Shown here piece by piece: positions 22,672 through 36,160 of a stretch of DNA of 64,000 nt. Source of the stretch: Blastomyces gilchristii SLH14081 (lineage: Eukaryota; Ascomycota; Eurotiomycetes; Onygenales; Ajellomycetaceae); the NCBI RefSeq assembly GCF_000003855.2, contig NW_003101680.1:2564729-2628728 (forward strand), read 5' to 3'. Below the pieces are notes generated by a model that saw only the letters and a program-made list of their open reading frames with translations, had not been told where the DNA came from and ran no database searches. How positions within the stretch are numbered: position 1 is the stretch's first letter; every line of letters begins with the position of its first letter. The translations under genes and the position numbers were made by a program.

Positions 22672-24715
22672 TTAACCCTGTGTAGGCATCACGACGCTCG
22701 CCTTTGTATTAACCGCATCCTCGCTGCGCCACAGACTCGTCACCGTCTTCTGCTGCGTGTAGAACTGCAAGCCCGGCTTGCCGTAGAACGTGCTCGCGCC
22801 GCCGCCTGCGACACTCTTCTTGTTGCCCGTGAAGGAGAACATGGGCAAGGGGACGGGGATGGGTCTGGTGTATCAAGAAAAAGAAAAGTACATTTGTTAG
22901 TTATCGTCCATGTTTTGTTATATGAGGTTATTCTGATTTGCGGAAACGGGGAGCAGAAACTTACACGTTGATACCGATCTGGCCGGCCTCCAACTCGCGC
23001 TGGAACTTGGTGGCGGTGGGACCGGAGCGGGTGAAGACGGCAGCGCCGTTACCGTATTCGTTCGCGTTGATGAGGGAGATGGCGTCGTCGACGGTTTCGA
23101 CCTCGAGACAGATGAGGACGGGGCCGAAGATCTCCTCGGTGTAGCAGCGCATATGTGGCTTTACGCCGGTGATGATGGTGGGGCCGACCTGTTGCACCGT
23201 GTTAGCTAACCACCAAAAAATGAACATAGAGAATGATAAAAAATAGCAGTAGGGGAAGTAATTCTCATGTTACATACCCAGTTACCATTAGGATATTTCT
23301 CAGGCTTATATCCGCGCCCATCAAGCAGGATCGTGGCACCCTCCTCCTCAGCGCTGGCAATGATGTCCTCAATCCGCTTCTTGCTCTGAGGGCTGATGAC
23401 GGGGCCCAAGTCGGCACCTTCTTCGAAGCCACCGTCGACCTTCAGAGCCTTAGCCCGCTCAGCGATCTCCGGGAGCCACTCCTTGGTCTCTCCGACCATC
23501 ACGAGGGTGCTCAATGCCATGCATCGTTGACCAGCAGCGCCAAAAGCAGCACCGGTGATGGCGTTCAGGGCGTGGTTCTTGTTGCAGTCTGGGAGGACGG
23601 CAGCATGGTTCTTGGCTCCCAGGTTAGCCTGGACTCGCTTGCCGTTGGCCGAGCCGCGGGTGAAGATGTATTCACCTGCGCGGTTGCTGCCGACGAAGCT
23701 GATGGCCTTGATGGCGGGCTCGTCGATGATGAAGTCGACGGTTTTGGCAGAGCCGTGTACGACGTTGATGACTCCATCGGGGAAGCCGGCTTCTCTAGCC
23801 AGCTCAACGAGGATCATCGCAGCGCCGGGGTCACGCTCGGATGGCTTGAGGATCAAGCAGTTGCCGGTTACAGTAGCGGTAGGGATGGACCAGAGGGGAA
23901 TCATAGCAGGGAAATCTAGTAAAAGTAAATTAGACATTCCTGGCTTGCCAAAAGTATTTCAAGAGAGAAAAATAAAAAATCAAATTAAAAAATGACATAC
24001 TGAAAGGGCAAATAGCGGCAACAACACCCAAGGGCTCTCTATAGCTCCTGGTCTCCATATCCTTAGCGACCTCCAGCACCTCGCCCGTAAGCTGGGTGGT
24101 GATACCGCACGCCGTCTCCGCAACCTGCAGACCCCTGAGCACATCACCCTTGGCATCAGCAAAGGTTTTCCCCTGCTCCAGGGTGATGCTGGCAGCCAGA
24201 CGATCCCAATTCGCACGGATCAGGTTGGTGAACTTGAAGATGATCTGCTGCCTGGCCATGATGCTGGTGGCGCGCCATGCGGGGAAGGCTTTTTGAGCAC
24301 TCTCGACGGCGGCACGCAGCTCCGCTTCGGTGCTCTGGGGCACGCGGGTGACGAGGTTGTTGGTGGCGGGGTCGTGCAGGTCGATCCAGGTGCTGGCGTT
24401 GGAGGGGAGGAATTTATTATCGATGAAGTTGCAGGTGTTGACGGGGGAGGCGAGCGGGGAGTGGCTCATGGGATAGTTCTCCGCTGGGTACGGGGCAGCT
24501 GCTTCGGCAGAGGCAGGGCTCAGCTGCTGGGCTGTGGCGTGTAATCTGCGGAGGGCAGTGTGCGATGTGGGGAGTTTAGAGGCCATTCTGCTGGTGCTGG
24601 TGCTGGTGGTGGTTATGCTGCGAGCGGAGACGGATGTGATGGGGATGCGGGGAGAGCTGGCGGAGCGAGCGGTGAGGGTGGGGAGAGAGCGGGCAACGGC
24701 ACGACGGGCGGCCAT
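22672..24715 (-). CDS. Methylmalonate-semialdehyde dehydrogenase (acylating), mitochondrial
   Basis: Catalyses CoA- and NAD-dependent oxidation of methylmalonate or malonate semialdehyde to propionyl- or acetyl-CoA in valine and pyrimidine breakdown. Exons (minus strand): 24715-24001, 23915-23278, 23188-22965, 22864-22672, giving 589 aa. Introns are GTATGT or GTAAGT to AG, 85-100 bp. About the first 68 residues are rich in Arg, Ser and Thr and lack acids, as in a mitochondrial presequence. Seen in order: N-F-P-A-M-I-P-L-W (from 239), KPSERDPG (262), [12 protein letters not shown] (311), LGAKNHA (337), GQRCMALS with the catalytic Cys at 370, EEIFGPVL, and a C-terminal FSFTGNKKS...FYGKPG block. 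Asn in LGAKNH, where other aldehyde dehydrogenases have the general-base Glu, is characteristic of this CoA-dependent branch. A downstream Met (residue 44) is possible but would shorten the presequence. Intact; no RIP. Confidence 0.96.
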
Positions 24716-25330
24716 GGCGGCTAAACAGGGGGGAAATAGCTTAGTGACACAGAGAGAGATAGAGAGAGACGAAGAATGCGCTCGACATACAGGAGGATAT
24801 ACAGGAATATAGAATAATTAATATAGCCAGACGAGCGGGGTATATACATATGTACACAGGAGATGGTGGTGGCCAGCAGATATATAAGCAGCAAGGTACG
24901 GTACCGTAGTATTGTTCTTTTCTCCGCGCTGTCTTGTCTCTCGGGCCCCGGAAAGCCAAAGCGCTTTGCTGCGGCGTTCCCAGGCCAATCACACCGCCGC
25001 ATCCTCCCAGCTCGCTCGCCGTCGGCCCACCAATCACAACCCATTTCTCTCTATATATTATAGAAAAACCAACTTTTCCGAGTAAAATGTGTTAGAGGAT
25101 AACGTTGTCATCTATAATCTATCTAGGGTGAAACTATATATAAGTTGGGTAAGTTGAGTGGCACGTGATTAGGGTAGGTGTTGGTGATTACTGTGGGATG
25201 GTTATGTAGCGGCGGCCGCCTTGGTGGCGTTGCCCTAGCGATCGCTCCGCCTGCACGTGATCTCTTATGTTATATAACATAGCTAGCACTTCTCACACAA
25301 ATAGAACAGATTAACCTTTTCCATGTACAG
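24716..25330 (-). promoter_or_regulatory. MMSDH promoter and 5' region
   Basis: Two CCAAT boxes (24985-24989 and 25030-25034) suit binding of a fungal CCAAT-binding complex. Two CACGTGA E-box-like motifs follow at 25162-25168 and 25254-25260, and a TATATATTATA-like run lies at about 25052-25062. No other gene is seen up to the AT-rich boundary. A NotI-type GCGGCCGC octamer is at about 25211. Confidence 0.5.
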
Positions 25331-25678
25331 GTTACAGCCTGGATGTTCATGATTTTTCTTTTAAAAATATCTTAATGCACACGAGCCTCTGTGTACAAAG
25401 ACATTGCAGAGCTAAGCTGAAAACAGAAGACTCTGCAAGATTGATTTTACAGCTTACTAATAAAAGACATAGAACTGTAACTGCAGTGAAAGTATGTCTC
25501 TAGAGATGAAATAAGATTAACTTAAGAATAAGTTGAATGATAATATAGATAATTGATTAAAGACTGAAGAGAGATCTGTAAAACTGAGAGATGAATTAAT
25601 TATCAAAGATAATAACTGCAGCTATTTTCTTAATTAAGTTAAGAATAAAGTTGATAAGAGATGTTCTCTATAACATCT
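25331..25678. other. AT-rich stretch, left flank of gypsy-3
   Basis: RIP-like composition from about 25345. No recognisable coding sequence. It ends with ATCT, which is also found right of the other gypsy-3 LTR. Confidence 0.5.
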
Positions 25679-25845
25679 TATAATTCAAAGATTGCTTGAG
25701 TCAGTGTATAATTACAGATGTATACTAACTTCTTATATACTGTATATTAAATTAATTGATGACTGCTATATCTTCTTTATATTTGTAAGCAAGTTCAGAA
25801 GCAGTTATATTATTATTTAGTAGTTGTATATTCTTCTAAACTACA
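25679..25845 (-). repeat. gypsy-3 3' LTR (167 bp)
   Basis: Starts TATAATTC and ends AAACTACA, the mutated forms of the TGTGATTC ... GAATCACA ends of the other LTR. A purine-rich tract borders it on the internal side (complement of 25846-25859). Confidence 0.85.
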
Positions 25846-28250
25846 TTCTTTCTCATCAGATTCAGTCACACTTATATGATTATATTATACACTCTAGCTT
25901 TATGTGAATTAGCATACTACTAGTATTCATGATTATATAATCTATTTCTGATTTGACTAGCATTCTGCATATATTCTTACAAAGAAACTTTCACTATATT
26001 ATATTACTTATTCACTAACTTTTCTCATTCTTCAATCATCTTCTTTATTATTATTATTATTGAATATTACTATCTTATTCAAGATTTCTGTCTCTTCTCT
26101 TATTTAACATCTTCTATCTGTTATTTATCTATTATATTATATGTGTTTCTGATGATAACTATTCATTCTTATAACAAGTGTTCTTGTAGTGTTTATACTA
26201 AGCAGTTTATTAGCAGTAAGTGTAATATATTATGAAATATAATCAGAACTTGTTTATCTTCTAATAATTACTATAATATATTATTATGAATGACACATCT
26301 TCTTTATTTTCTTATACATTCTCAATCTTCTTTTTCTAGTGAGTATCTGATTATGTTTTGTATAAATATAGATGCTGATATTTTATTTTAATTTGTATAA
26401 AATCTTTATACATTGACAGATCTGCATTTATTAATAATTATAATCTCAATATTGAATCATCAGTTGAGAACTTGAAGAATGTGATAATGAAGAAATTATC
26501 TATACTACGTATAATCAGATCTCTCATATTTCTCTCTACTACTCTCTCTTAATCTTCTACATCTGTCTCTGTGTCTGATTCTCTCACTTCTGCTATTTCT
26601 GTTCTCATGACTCTTACTTCTGCTACTTCTACTCTCTCTGCTTCTACTGTCTCTGCTTTCATTATCAGCTCTCTCTGTTTTAAGAAGATGTTGTATAGAC
26701 TTAATGAACTATATTTCTCAGTATATACACTTTCACTCTTCTTATTGGCTTCTAAAATAATTTATTATATAAAGACTATATATAATATAACTATCTGAAG
26801 CTCAGTCACAGATGCTAATTATTATATTTATTTTAAATATTCATAATGAAATAATTATTCATTTATATCAGAGAATCACTCTCTCTCTTAACAGTGTTGA
26901 AATTGTAAGTCTTTCTTTTTTCATCTTCTCTTTCTGACACTGATTTTTCTGTTCTTAGAAAAAATTATTATGAATTTTATTATGCATGAAGTTATGATAT
27001 TCACAGATATTAAGAAACTTTTTACAACTATTAAATTCAATATTACAGATATATCTACTCTAGTGAATATCTTTGAAATAATTAATCTGTATCAGCTTAT
27101 TCTCTGATATTTATTATCTAACTTTGTAATGCAGCTGAAGAATATTCACATTTTCAGAAATAGAAATACAGATATTGTACTCTTTTACATCTGTAGATAT
27201 GAGACTCATATGTCTTATCTGAGATATCATTGTGAAAATGAGCTGTTTATATACTGTGTTCTGCTTTCTGTATTTCTCTGTGTCTCTCTCTCTCTTTCTG
27301 AGAAGCCTTGTACATGTTGTAATTACACATACAATTCTAAGATAAGTGAGTGTTTGTTTGATAATTATTATCTTTGTTTTTATAATTTTGTATACTAATA
27401 ATAGTTCTTAGTTACTTCAGTGTCAGAGATCATTTTAATTGAAGATGACAATGTTATTGAGACTATTCTCTCTCACTCTTAAGCTTCTTTTATTACTTTC
27501 TCTTTCTCTTCTATAAGAAAGGTTGTGCACACACTGAATTATAAGTATTTAATCTCAGATAACTTCTGCTATCATTCATTCAGTTCTGTATCTTCTTCTT
27601 CTTTTATTTCTTTTATCTTTATCTTCTCTGCTCTGACTTCTGATTCTGTGAGTCTTATGCTCTTCTTCAATTTTTCTACACATATGTGTATACATTTCTA
27701 TATTGACATTTCAGTCAATCTTGTGATAAATAATATTAATGTTGTATACAGAGTGATAGAGAAATCAGAGACATGTATAATATTATTATAAGAGCAGCTT
27801 ACAGCTCTCAAATTCCTTGCAGATCTTGAGTTTTGAGATTTTCTTTATTTTTGACATTTTTCAGATGACATGATGTTGAAAATAGATTAAATGTGTGATA
27901 TATGAAAATGAATGAGATATATATAATAACATTTGTCTTTTTACAGCTAACTCTTATAATTGATAATTAATTCATTATCTCTTTTCTTTTCTTATACTTT
28001 TTCTTTATCTGCTAGTCACTACTCTTACACAATCTCTATATAATACAGTATTCAGTGACTAGATTCAGCAGCTTTCATCTTTTATAATTCTGTCTCATGC
28101 ATTATACTGTCTCTCTTCACTCACTCAGATTACTACAGTAAATAGTTCATTGAAACTAATCTCATCTGATCTCTGAGCATTCTCAGAGATTGAGATGACT
28201 TGATTTCATATATCTGTGAATGTTTCAGATGATTCATTCTCTGTTGTCTT
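25846..28250 (+). other. gypsy-3 3' region with possible antisense coding remains
   Basis: Lies between the end of pol and the 3' LTR. The + strand, antisense to pol, shows fairly open stretches: 26571-26798 (Ser/Thr-rich), 27129-27398 (a cluster of Cys after EKPC) and 27525-27791. Bases about 27590-28110 recur at about 63470-64000. No family recognised. It is either a long non-coding region with an antisense gene or an undetected separate insertion. Confidence 0.35.
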
Positions 28251-28379
28251 TATAATTGAACTGATGTAAACAGTTAAATTCAACTCTGAATCTCTTTTTC
28301 TTCTATGATCTGACTTATGTATAAGTCTGCTGCTTTGAGACTGTTCTTTACTATGTTGCATCTGCTATCTGCAGTGTAT

Positions 28380-29165
28380 TATTATATAATCAGCTACAGT
28401 CTCATTACTTATTGAAGTGTGATATTTATCTAATTTCTTCATTACTTCTCATTCTTTTCTTATACTTATGAAAAGATTAGAATAAGTGAGATTATCTGAT
28501 TCATAAGTATCTATGATTTCTCTTACTTTATAAGACTTTTTAATTATAAGTCTCTTCTTTTTCAACACTGATAATAGTACTGTGAATAATTATAATCTGC
28601 TCAGATCTTGTACATTTATTTTTATAAGATATGAATCATTTATTAAGTTGTATAAGATCTGTCTCTCTGATTCTTTCAATGTATATATTCTCAGAGAATG
28701 TGATTTGAGTATTTTATAGAGCTTAAATTATCTAGATTGAAACTTCTCAGAACTCTCATTACATACAAGAACTTATATTCTTATCTTAAGACTTAATTTC
28801 TTAACTAGTGAGTCTCATATTCTTTTTGATTGAATTGCTTGATTCAGAAGTAACTTGTTAACTTTTGTATGTATGTGACTGATCTCTTTCAATCTTGATT
28901 CTGTGTCTGTAACTGCTGTGTCTGTGACTGTTGTATCTTCAACTATTGTTTCTACTATGTCTGTAACTGATGTATTCACAACTGCTGTTTTCTCTCTCAT
29001 CTTTTCTAAAGCATTCTCTGGAATGTGCAGATGCAATTCATACAACAGATAGAATAATAAACACTTGAAAACTGCGTACTATTAAATCTGTGTGATCAAT
29101 AGTGCCTGTCTGAGATATTCATTTCATAGGCTTATAAACTTACTCACTAGATATTTCATCAGCAT
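28380..29165 (-). pseudogene. gypsy-3 integrase end and pol C-terminus
   Basis: Continues the integrase interrupted at 36424. Includes MYELHLHIPENALEK, equivalent to the LLYG-x-HPRIPGD block of related fungal Gypsy polyproteins, and about 28560-28760 where the nucleic-acid-binding C-terminal segment with K-F-Q-S-R-W-like residues reads through stops. Confidence 0.65.
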
Positions 29166-29170
29166 GTTAC

Positions 29171-29428
29171 TGTAAGAATAAGTGCTCGCAGGCGATTATT
29201 CAGGTGTTTGCAGCTTGGCGTGATATGTACTGTTAACTACTAGAAGTATTCATGATAGAAAGATAAAATATAGAGATTAAATGTATAGTAGCATTCAAGC
29301 TGAGTTATAAATAGTATTCATGAACTTCAGTCTATATAGTTGTATGTAGTCAAGGGCTGCTAGCTCTATTAATTACATAAGAGATAGAAATAGAAGTAAA
29401 GAATCTGTGAGAAGTGAGATTTCTTACA
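29171..29428 (-). repeat. gypsy-1 copy B 3' LTR
   Basis: Outer (left) end keeps CTCGCAGGCG and TTGGCG. The inner end reads GAATCTGTGAGAAGTGAGAT, where the unmutated form at 36390-36418 has GAATCCGCGAGGAGCGGGAT. Confidence 0.97.
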
Positions 29429-31330
29429 TACTTCTCTCTCTCTAAGACTTCATTCATGAAGTCTTTCACTGAGTGACTTCATAGAATCAGCTCAGCACTG
29501 CAGTGATACTCACTAAAAACTCTTTATATCTATAAAAAACCTCAGTGAGGAAAAATTCCTTATTACTATAAAGAGAAAAGAGTCTGTCACTCAGTTCTTT
29601 ATTCTGTGAGATTCTTTATAGTCTACAGATTCTTCTCTAACTATCACACAGATTCATCTTATATCTTTCATATAGAAGAGTTCTGATTGACTCTTAATTA
29701 TTTTCATGAGATTCTTATGTAATTATTATACAGATTCATCTTACAGATGAATCACTCTCTGTGAGATCACTCTTATTAAAGAGAAGTATTTATAAGTTAA
29801 TCTTTCACTTATTCTTATAAATCATTGTTCTTTAACACTGTAGAATTGTGAGAAATTTTTCATTCTTTCATTAACTCTGTAGAATTGTAGAATCAAGATA
29901 TTCACAGTCTGCAATCACTCTTTATAGTTATATAGAAAGATTCAGATCTGTGATTCACAATTACTCTTATTTACTAGAGTGATCTGACTGTTCTGTGAGA
30001 TCACTCACAGTGTAAATAAATCTCTCTAAAGTAGTATAAATATCTCAGATCTATCTGTGAAATCTCATCTTCTTTTCTCTTTTTCTATAACAGCTTTTAT
30101 TCTTATAAACTGTGAGTATTCTCATTCATCTGTAAAGTGTTTTCACTTAGATAATAAAGAGAGAGTGTTCCTGACAATATCTGTATATTAATTTAAGAAC
30201 TTCTCAAGAATAAATATTTTTTCAATTTCAATATCTTTATAAATAATGTCTGATCACTGCTGAGCTTCTTATGAGTATCTCTGTAACTTCTCTGATCACT
30301 TTTTACTGACTGATAAAGCAGAGACACTGCTGCTCATGATCATATCTTTATCTCTCTCAGCCCTGTCATCACACCCGATCTTCAGGCCAGTGACTCATTT
30401 CATATCTCTCTCAGACCAGTCTCTGACTTTAAGCAGTGTAGTTTCTCTCTTTACTGTAAGTCTTCTTATAAGTAATTTCTTACAGACTCTAGCTGATAGT
30501 TCTTATAAAGCTTCTAATGTTGTCAGTGTCTTCTGCAGCTCTGTGAGTCTATGATCACTCTCTCTCTGCTCACACAATCTCTGATCAGACATATGCAAAT
30601 ATGTCTAGATTTCTCATTAATGATTCTCATATCACAGCACATTTTTGCAATCTCATTATCAATGAGAGATGAGTTTCTGAGTATCTGTAAAATTCAGGTA
30701 ATCAAGGCAATGCAAATGCTATGAATTTGTGATAAGAGTTAATCTGAACAGATAAGCTCTCTCTTCATATCTCAATTATTTTCAGACTGAATACTTCAGT
30801 ATAACTAGAGAAGTGAACACAGCTTCATAAGAAGTATCTAGTCATATATATAGACAGTCAGCTCTCAAGACTCTGTTATAACTGTATACACTCTGATGTC
30901 TGACTTCTCTAAAGTCTGTGTATTTCTGACAGTCTTTAAATCAAATATAATAATTATCTGTATCACAGATATAATACTCTCTGCTTCTTTAAAGAGAAGA
31001 ATTGATAGTTATAAGAGAATTGAGTGTTATAAATATTAAGAGTGTAAGTATAAGTTTTCTTTGTTTTTTCTTTATTAATCTCTAAATTATGTTCATAGCT
31101 CTGTTTATTTTCTGTTTTTTAGCTTTAATAAGAATATAATTTCTTCTTTTCTTATATACACTGCAAACTATTCATCTTAGTAGAAACTCATTATCTTATA
31201 AACTAGAATTTATAAATGACAGTGTTAATATCTTTATTATAACTAGGTTCTTAGCATAGATTACATTATTCTGACTTATCAGAATTCATAGTATAAAAGT
31301 CATGTCTCAGCTTCTGCAAATGTCTCATCT
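29429..31330 (-). other. gypsy-1 copy B, 3' region after the chromodomain
   Basis: Inverted counterpart of 1216-3204. A pyrimidine tract next to the LTR is the complement of the polypurine tract. The antisense frame 30336-30554 matches the one in copy A (70 residues, mostly identical), but as the sense strand also shows degraded coding character I cannot say which strand was coding. Confidence 0.5.
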
Positions 31331-31339
31331 ATCTAAATA

Positions 31340-34300
31340 ATTCTTAAGTAAACTTATTCATCTTATCAGAATATTCTTATCACTGAACCTTGAATCAGAG
31401 CTTGTAATCTTACTTCTCTGAGTTAATAATCTCTTTAATCTGATATTCTCTTTCACTCTTTAGTACTTTATAGATAGAGTGATGAGTCACAGAGTTCTCT
31501 TCTAAGAATTTCTTATATTTATAAAGTAAAGAGACATGAAAAATATTATATATTTATAACTCAGATGACAGTTTTAATCTATAGAACTATGAGCTAACTT
31601 TCTTTATAATCTTACAAGACTCTGTCTGTAAGAGATTCAGCTTCTTACTAGATCTTTATATAATAATATTTTCTAGACTTAGTCAGACTCTATCATCTTT
31701 CTTAAAACTCTTTATAATATACTTGAAGTCATAGTATCTCTTCTGATACTCTTGAGTCTTTCTCAAGAATTTACAGACTTTCTCTCAGATCTTCTGAATT
31801 CTCTCAGCTCATTTACAGGCATTATCACACTCTATAGTATACTCTCACAGGTTTATTAAGATCATTCACAGATAAGTCTCAGTGAGTATTTTAAAGAGAG
31901 TTTTATCTATACTGATATACTTTAAGTTATTATATATGAACTCTGTGAGTGATAATCAATATACTCAGTTATTCTGATTATAATTAACAAAGTATTACAG
32001 ATACTGTTTTAATATACTTATCAGACATTCTATCTGATTATCTGTCTGTTAATAAAAAACTATACTTAGATCTCATAAAATCTTCAGTATAGTTATCAGA
32101 TCAGATCAGAACTCTTCTGTAAAGATTAATTCTCTATCTGAGACAATGTTTATAGACAACTCATGCAACTGAATCATATTATAGATAAAGATATGAGTTA
32201 AATTCTTTGACTTTAAGTTCTTACAGATGAGTATAAAGTGTGTTATCTTGATAAAGTAATTCACTATTATCAGTATACTGTTAAAACAGGCATTATATAT
32301 GTTCTTGCTTTTAGAGAAGTTTATAAGAGTATTCATTTCTAGCTATTCTCAAGATTTCTGTGAGATGAGTAGAGAAGTAAGTTCTTCATATAATCTGAAC
32401 TATACTACTCATGAACTCTGATAAACAGTACAAGAATTCACTATCTTCTTCACAAGTTCTCATATCTTCAGTCAGAAGTATTTTCTTATAAGTAACTTAT
32501 GAGTTCTAATGTCTGTAAAATGACTTACTAGAGAAGAGTTATGATATCTTTTAATAAGTTCTATACATAGAAACTTATTTATAGATATATAAATTCAGCT
32601 CTCTCTTTATAAGAGATTATTTAAGTCTCTTTAATTCTTTGTTTCTGCAGAGTTGATCTTTGTTATAAGCAGTTTCTGAATATACTGAGTATATTCATTC
32701 TTCAGTTATAGTTCAGATAATCTGAATAGAAGATCTTATAAAAACTTATACTCTGTTTCTTCTTACATCAGGTTTTTCACAGTACTTCTCAAAGCTTATA
32801 AATTCTTCAGATTATAGATACTCTCTTCAAGAATTCTTGTAGAGATTCTCAGAGTGTTAACTCTCAGTATTATAGAGAGTAGTTATACAGACTTTTTCTC
32901 TCTCTTCTCTCTTTTCTCTTATAAAGAATTAAGAGACTCTTCAGTTAATCTCTTTGTAACACTCAGTTCAAGCATTTTATAAAGCTTTTCTATCTTCTCT
33001 AGTCTCTCTATATCTGTTATTCTGGTCTTCTTAATATAGTCTGATCTGTGAGAGAATCTATTCACTGAGTTCTTAGTTCTCTTGATATATTCTATCTTGA
33101 ATCAGAACTCACTCAGTCTCTGAGCTCAGTGAACCTGCTACTGCAAGAGTTTCTTAATTGAAGTAAACTATTATAAGCTATTATAATCAGTTCTAACAGT
33201 AATCACTGTTATAAGACTCTCAAAGTAGTAATATCAGTGATAGAAGAATTTCACTATCATAAGAAGCTTCTGATTATAAATATCATAGTTGATCTTCACA
33301 GATTGCATCTTCTATAAGAAAAAGATCACTGAAACTCAGTTCTTATTTAACTGTAGTTATAAGACTATTTCTGAAATTGTAAAGAAGAAGATATCTATCT
33401 TTAATCTGATTAAGAGTAAGAGATTAAAGTGAAACAGTATCACTGTATCTGTAAATATCTGTTTCAATCTTATAAAGATCTCATAAGCTTCTAAGATAAG
33501 AAAGTTCTCACAGTTCTTTCATCTTAACAATCTTTCTATTCTCTATTTATAGAATAACTTCTTCTTATTTTCATTCTTCAGTATATCTGTAAGAGTTAAA
33601 AAGATCTTTATAAATACAAAGATAAATCATCTATAGAAATTCACAAAGCTCAGAAAGATCTGAATCTTATAAATACTAGTTAACTTTAATCATGATAGAA
33701 TAGTCTCAATTTATAAAGATTTCATCTGAATATCATCTGCAGTGATTACATATTCTAGAAAATTAATCTGATAAGTACTGAAGTTATACTTTATAAGCTT
33801 AATATACAGTTCTGTCTTATCTAAGATCTTTAACATACTTCATATATACTTAGTATGTTCTTTCTTCTTCATGAAGTATATTATCATATCATTCAGATAT
33901 ATTATCACAAAGACATTCAGATATATATGAAGTATTTTATTAATAAAAGACTGAAATACTATGAGAATATTAGTCAGATCAAAAGACATCACTAGATATT
34001 TAAATAATCTCAGTGCAGTTCTAAAGACAGTCTTTTATTCATTCTCAGACTGTATTCACAGTTATATATATATATTAATTACATTCAGTTATGTGAATAT
34101 AACAGCTTCTGTGAGACAGTTAATTACATTCTCAATCAGAGACAGAGAGTAGTAGCTCTTTATTATCTTAAAGTTCAGATTACAGTAATTTACATACAAT
34201 CTGAGATCTTTATTCTTCTTCTTTACAAATATCACAGAGACTTCTGCAGAGAACTGTGAAGATTAAATGAAGCTATTCTTCAGATTCTTCTTTATATAGA

Positions 34301-36000
34301 TTTACAAGACCTCTGTCTCATATTAAAAGAGCTTATAGATTAGTTCTCAGAAGAGTTTCTACTCTTCTATTAAATCTATTATCAGATTCTTCTTATAATA
34401 AGAAGAAAGCTCAGCTGCCTTTACTGAGCTAAATATCTCTGTAAGATCTCAGTATTTCTCTGATATCTGAAGCTCAGTTTTCATGACTGTGAGATTCTTA
34501 GACACTTACAAAGTTATTATATAAATAAGCTTATCTTCTCTAATTAACTCTGTAGTATCAACTGATTCTATCTCTGTGAATAAGTCTGTCAACACTAATC
34601 AGAAGTATAAACCTGACTCATAGACAGCTATGTATAAATTGTGTCTTTAAAGCTATACAAGTCTCAAGTACATGTTATCTGCAATGTCTGTAATAATCAC
34701 AGTTTCTGTAAATCTTCTTCAGATTTCAGAGAGATCTTGCAATTCAAAGATAACTCTTAGAAGTCTCTTAGTTCTCAGATCTGAGTTCTCATACTCTGCT
34801 TATTATAAGAGCAGATTCTCAGTCTTCATCTTTCAGCTCATTCACTCTGTGAGCTTTAGAGATATTACAGTGACCTGAGATTCTGAGTTTATCAATACTT
34901 CTCATACTTATAAGACAGTAGTACTGCAGTGCAGTCTCTCTCTATGAGCAAGCATTTTCATCAGAGAAGTAACAGATTCAGATGTTAACTTCAAGACTCT
35001 TAAGAAGACTGTTACTGACTCTGTTTATAACTTCTCAAATTTCTATTTTAATTTATTTAGACAGTTTACACAGAGATGTTCTGATTTAGAATAGATGAAG
35101 CAGAGTCTCTTTTTCTTAATCTCTCTATTATACACTCTATTTATAAGAGCTTATAAAGCTCTCTCTCTTTACTTAGCAGTCAGATGCAAATCTCTCTGTG
35201 TCTTATTATCTTTTTCTGACAAATCTATTCTCTGTTATTCTGACTCTTACAGAGTCAGTCAGTGATCTGCTCTTTATAGATCTGTGACTCTTACAGTAAT
35301 CTATAAGTGATGAATAAGAGTCATCAGTTTCTTCAGAGTCAAGAACTTAGAGTCTTACTCAATGAGCTTGTTCTGTATATCTTTATTCAGCTTCTTCATA
35401 AATATCATTATTCAGGTCTTATTTCAGAGCCCTGTTTTCACAGATCTCAATTCATATCATAATTTTATAAAGCACTGTGAGTAGTCTTTATCAGATTTCT
35501 TATCTCTTTTTCTAATATTAGTGATTACAGCTCAGATGTTCTCTATTCAGCTTGCAGAGTCTCTTAACTTATTCTTTAGATAGGTCTTAAGAACAGATCA
35601 GTGAAATCTCTTATAATCATTCTTTAGATAATTCAGTCAGTTCTTGACTTCAGTGTAATAGAGATCTATCATTGTATAGATAACAGCTTCTTCATCTTTT
35701 ATATCACACAGTCAGACTTATGAGTTAATTTCAAATACAAACTTATAAAAGCTTTTATAGATTGTGATTTGATAAGTGATCTTAAGTGATCACAGCTTAA
35801 GAAAGTTTCTTTTCAGTTTATAAGTATCTCTGAAGATCATATCTAGAGACTCAGTTCAAGAGTGTTTACAGACAGTAAGCATTTCTTATAGAAAAATAGC
35901 TTAATCTTATAAGAGATGCTCAAGAATGTTCTTCACTAAGATTGATTTATTCATGAGTTCAGAGAGTTTCTCTGTCACAGATATAGAGAATAATATCTTA
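31340..36000 (-). pseudogene. gypsy-1 copy B gag-pol remnant
   Basis: Gag is at about 35980-34900, with a zinc-knuckle remnant near 35050-35110. Protease follows, then RT at about 34460-33600, whose catalytic YxDD reads YLND (near 33885-33900). RNase H lies at about 33550-33100, integrase at about 32700-31560 and a chromodomain at about 31460-31370. Stops are mainly at former Trp and Gln codons. It once encoded the proteins for reverse transcription and chromatin-targeted integration. Non-functional. Confidence 0.85.
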
Positions 36001-36160
36001 TAAGTGATTAATAAGTTCTCTGAGACTTCTTTTATAGAGATTATTCATAATTCAGATAACTACTTCTAAGTGTCTGTAGTAGAGTTTATAGAAGTTAAAG
36101 TATATAAGTTTCTAGTTCTTTCAGTTATTATAGACAGTTGCTGACTGATTGAGCTTGAAA

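Noticed and set aside
23233..23919. 228-codon + strand open frame
   Set aside because: Antisense shadow of MMSDH exon 2.
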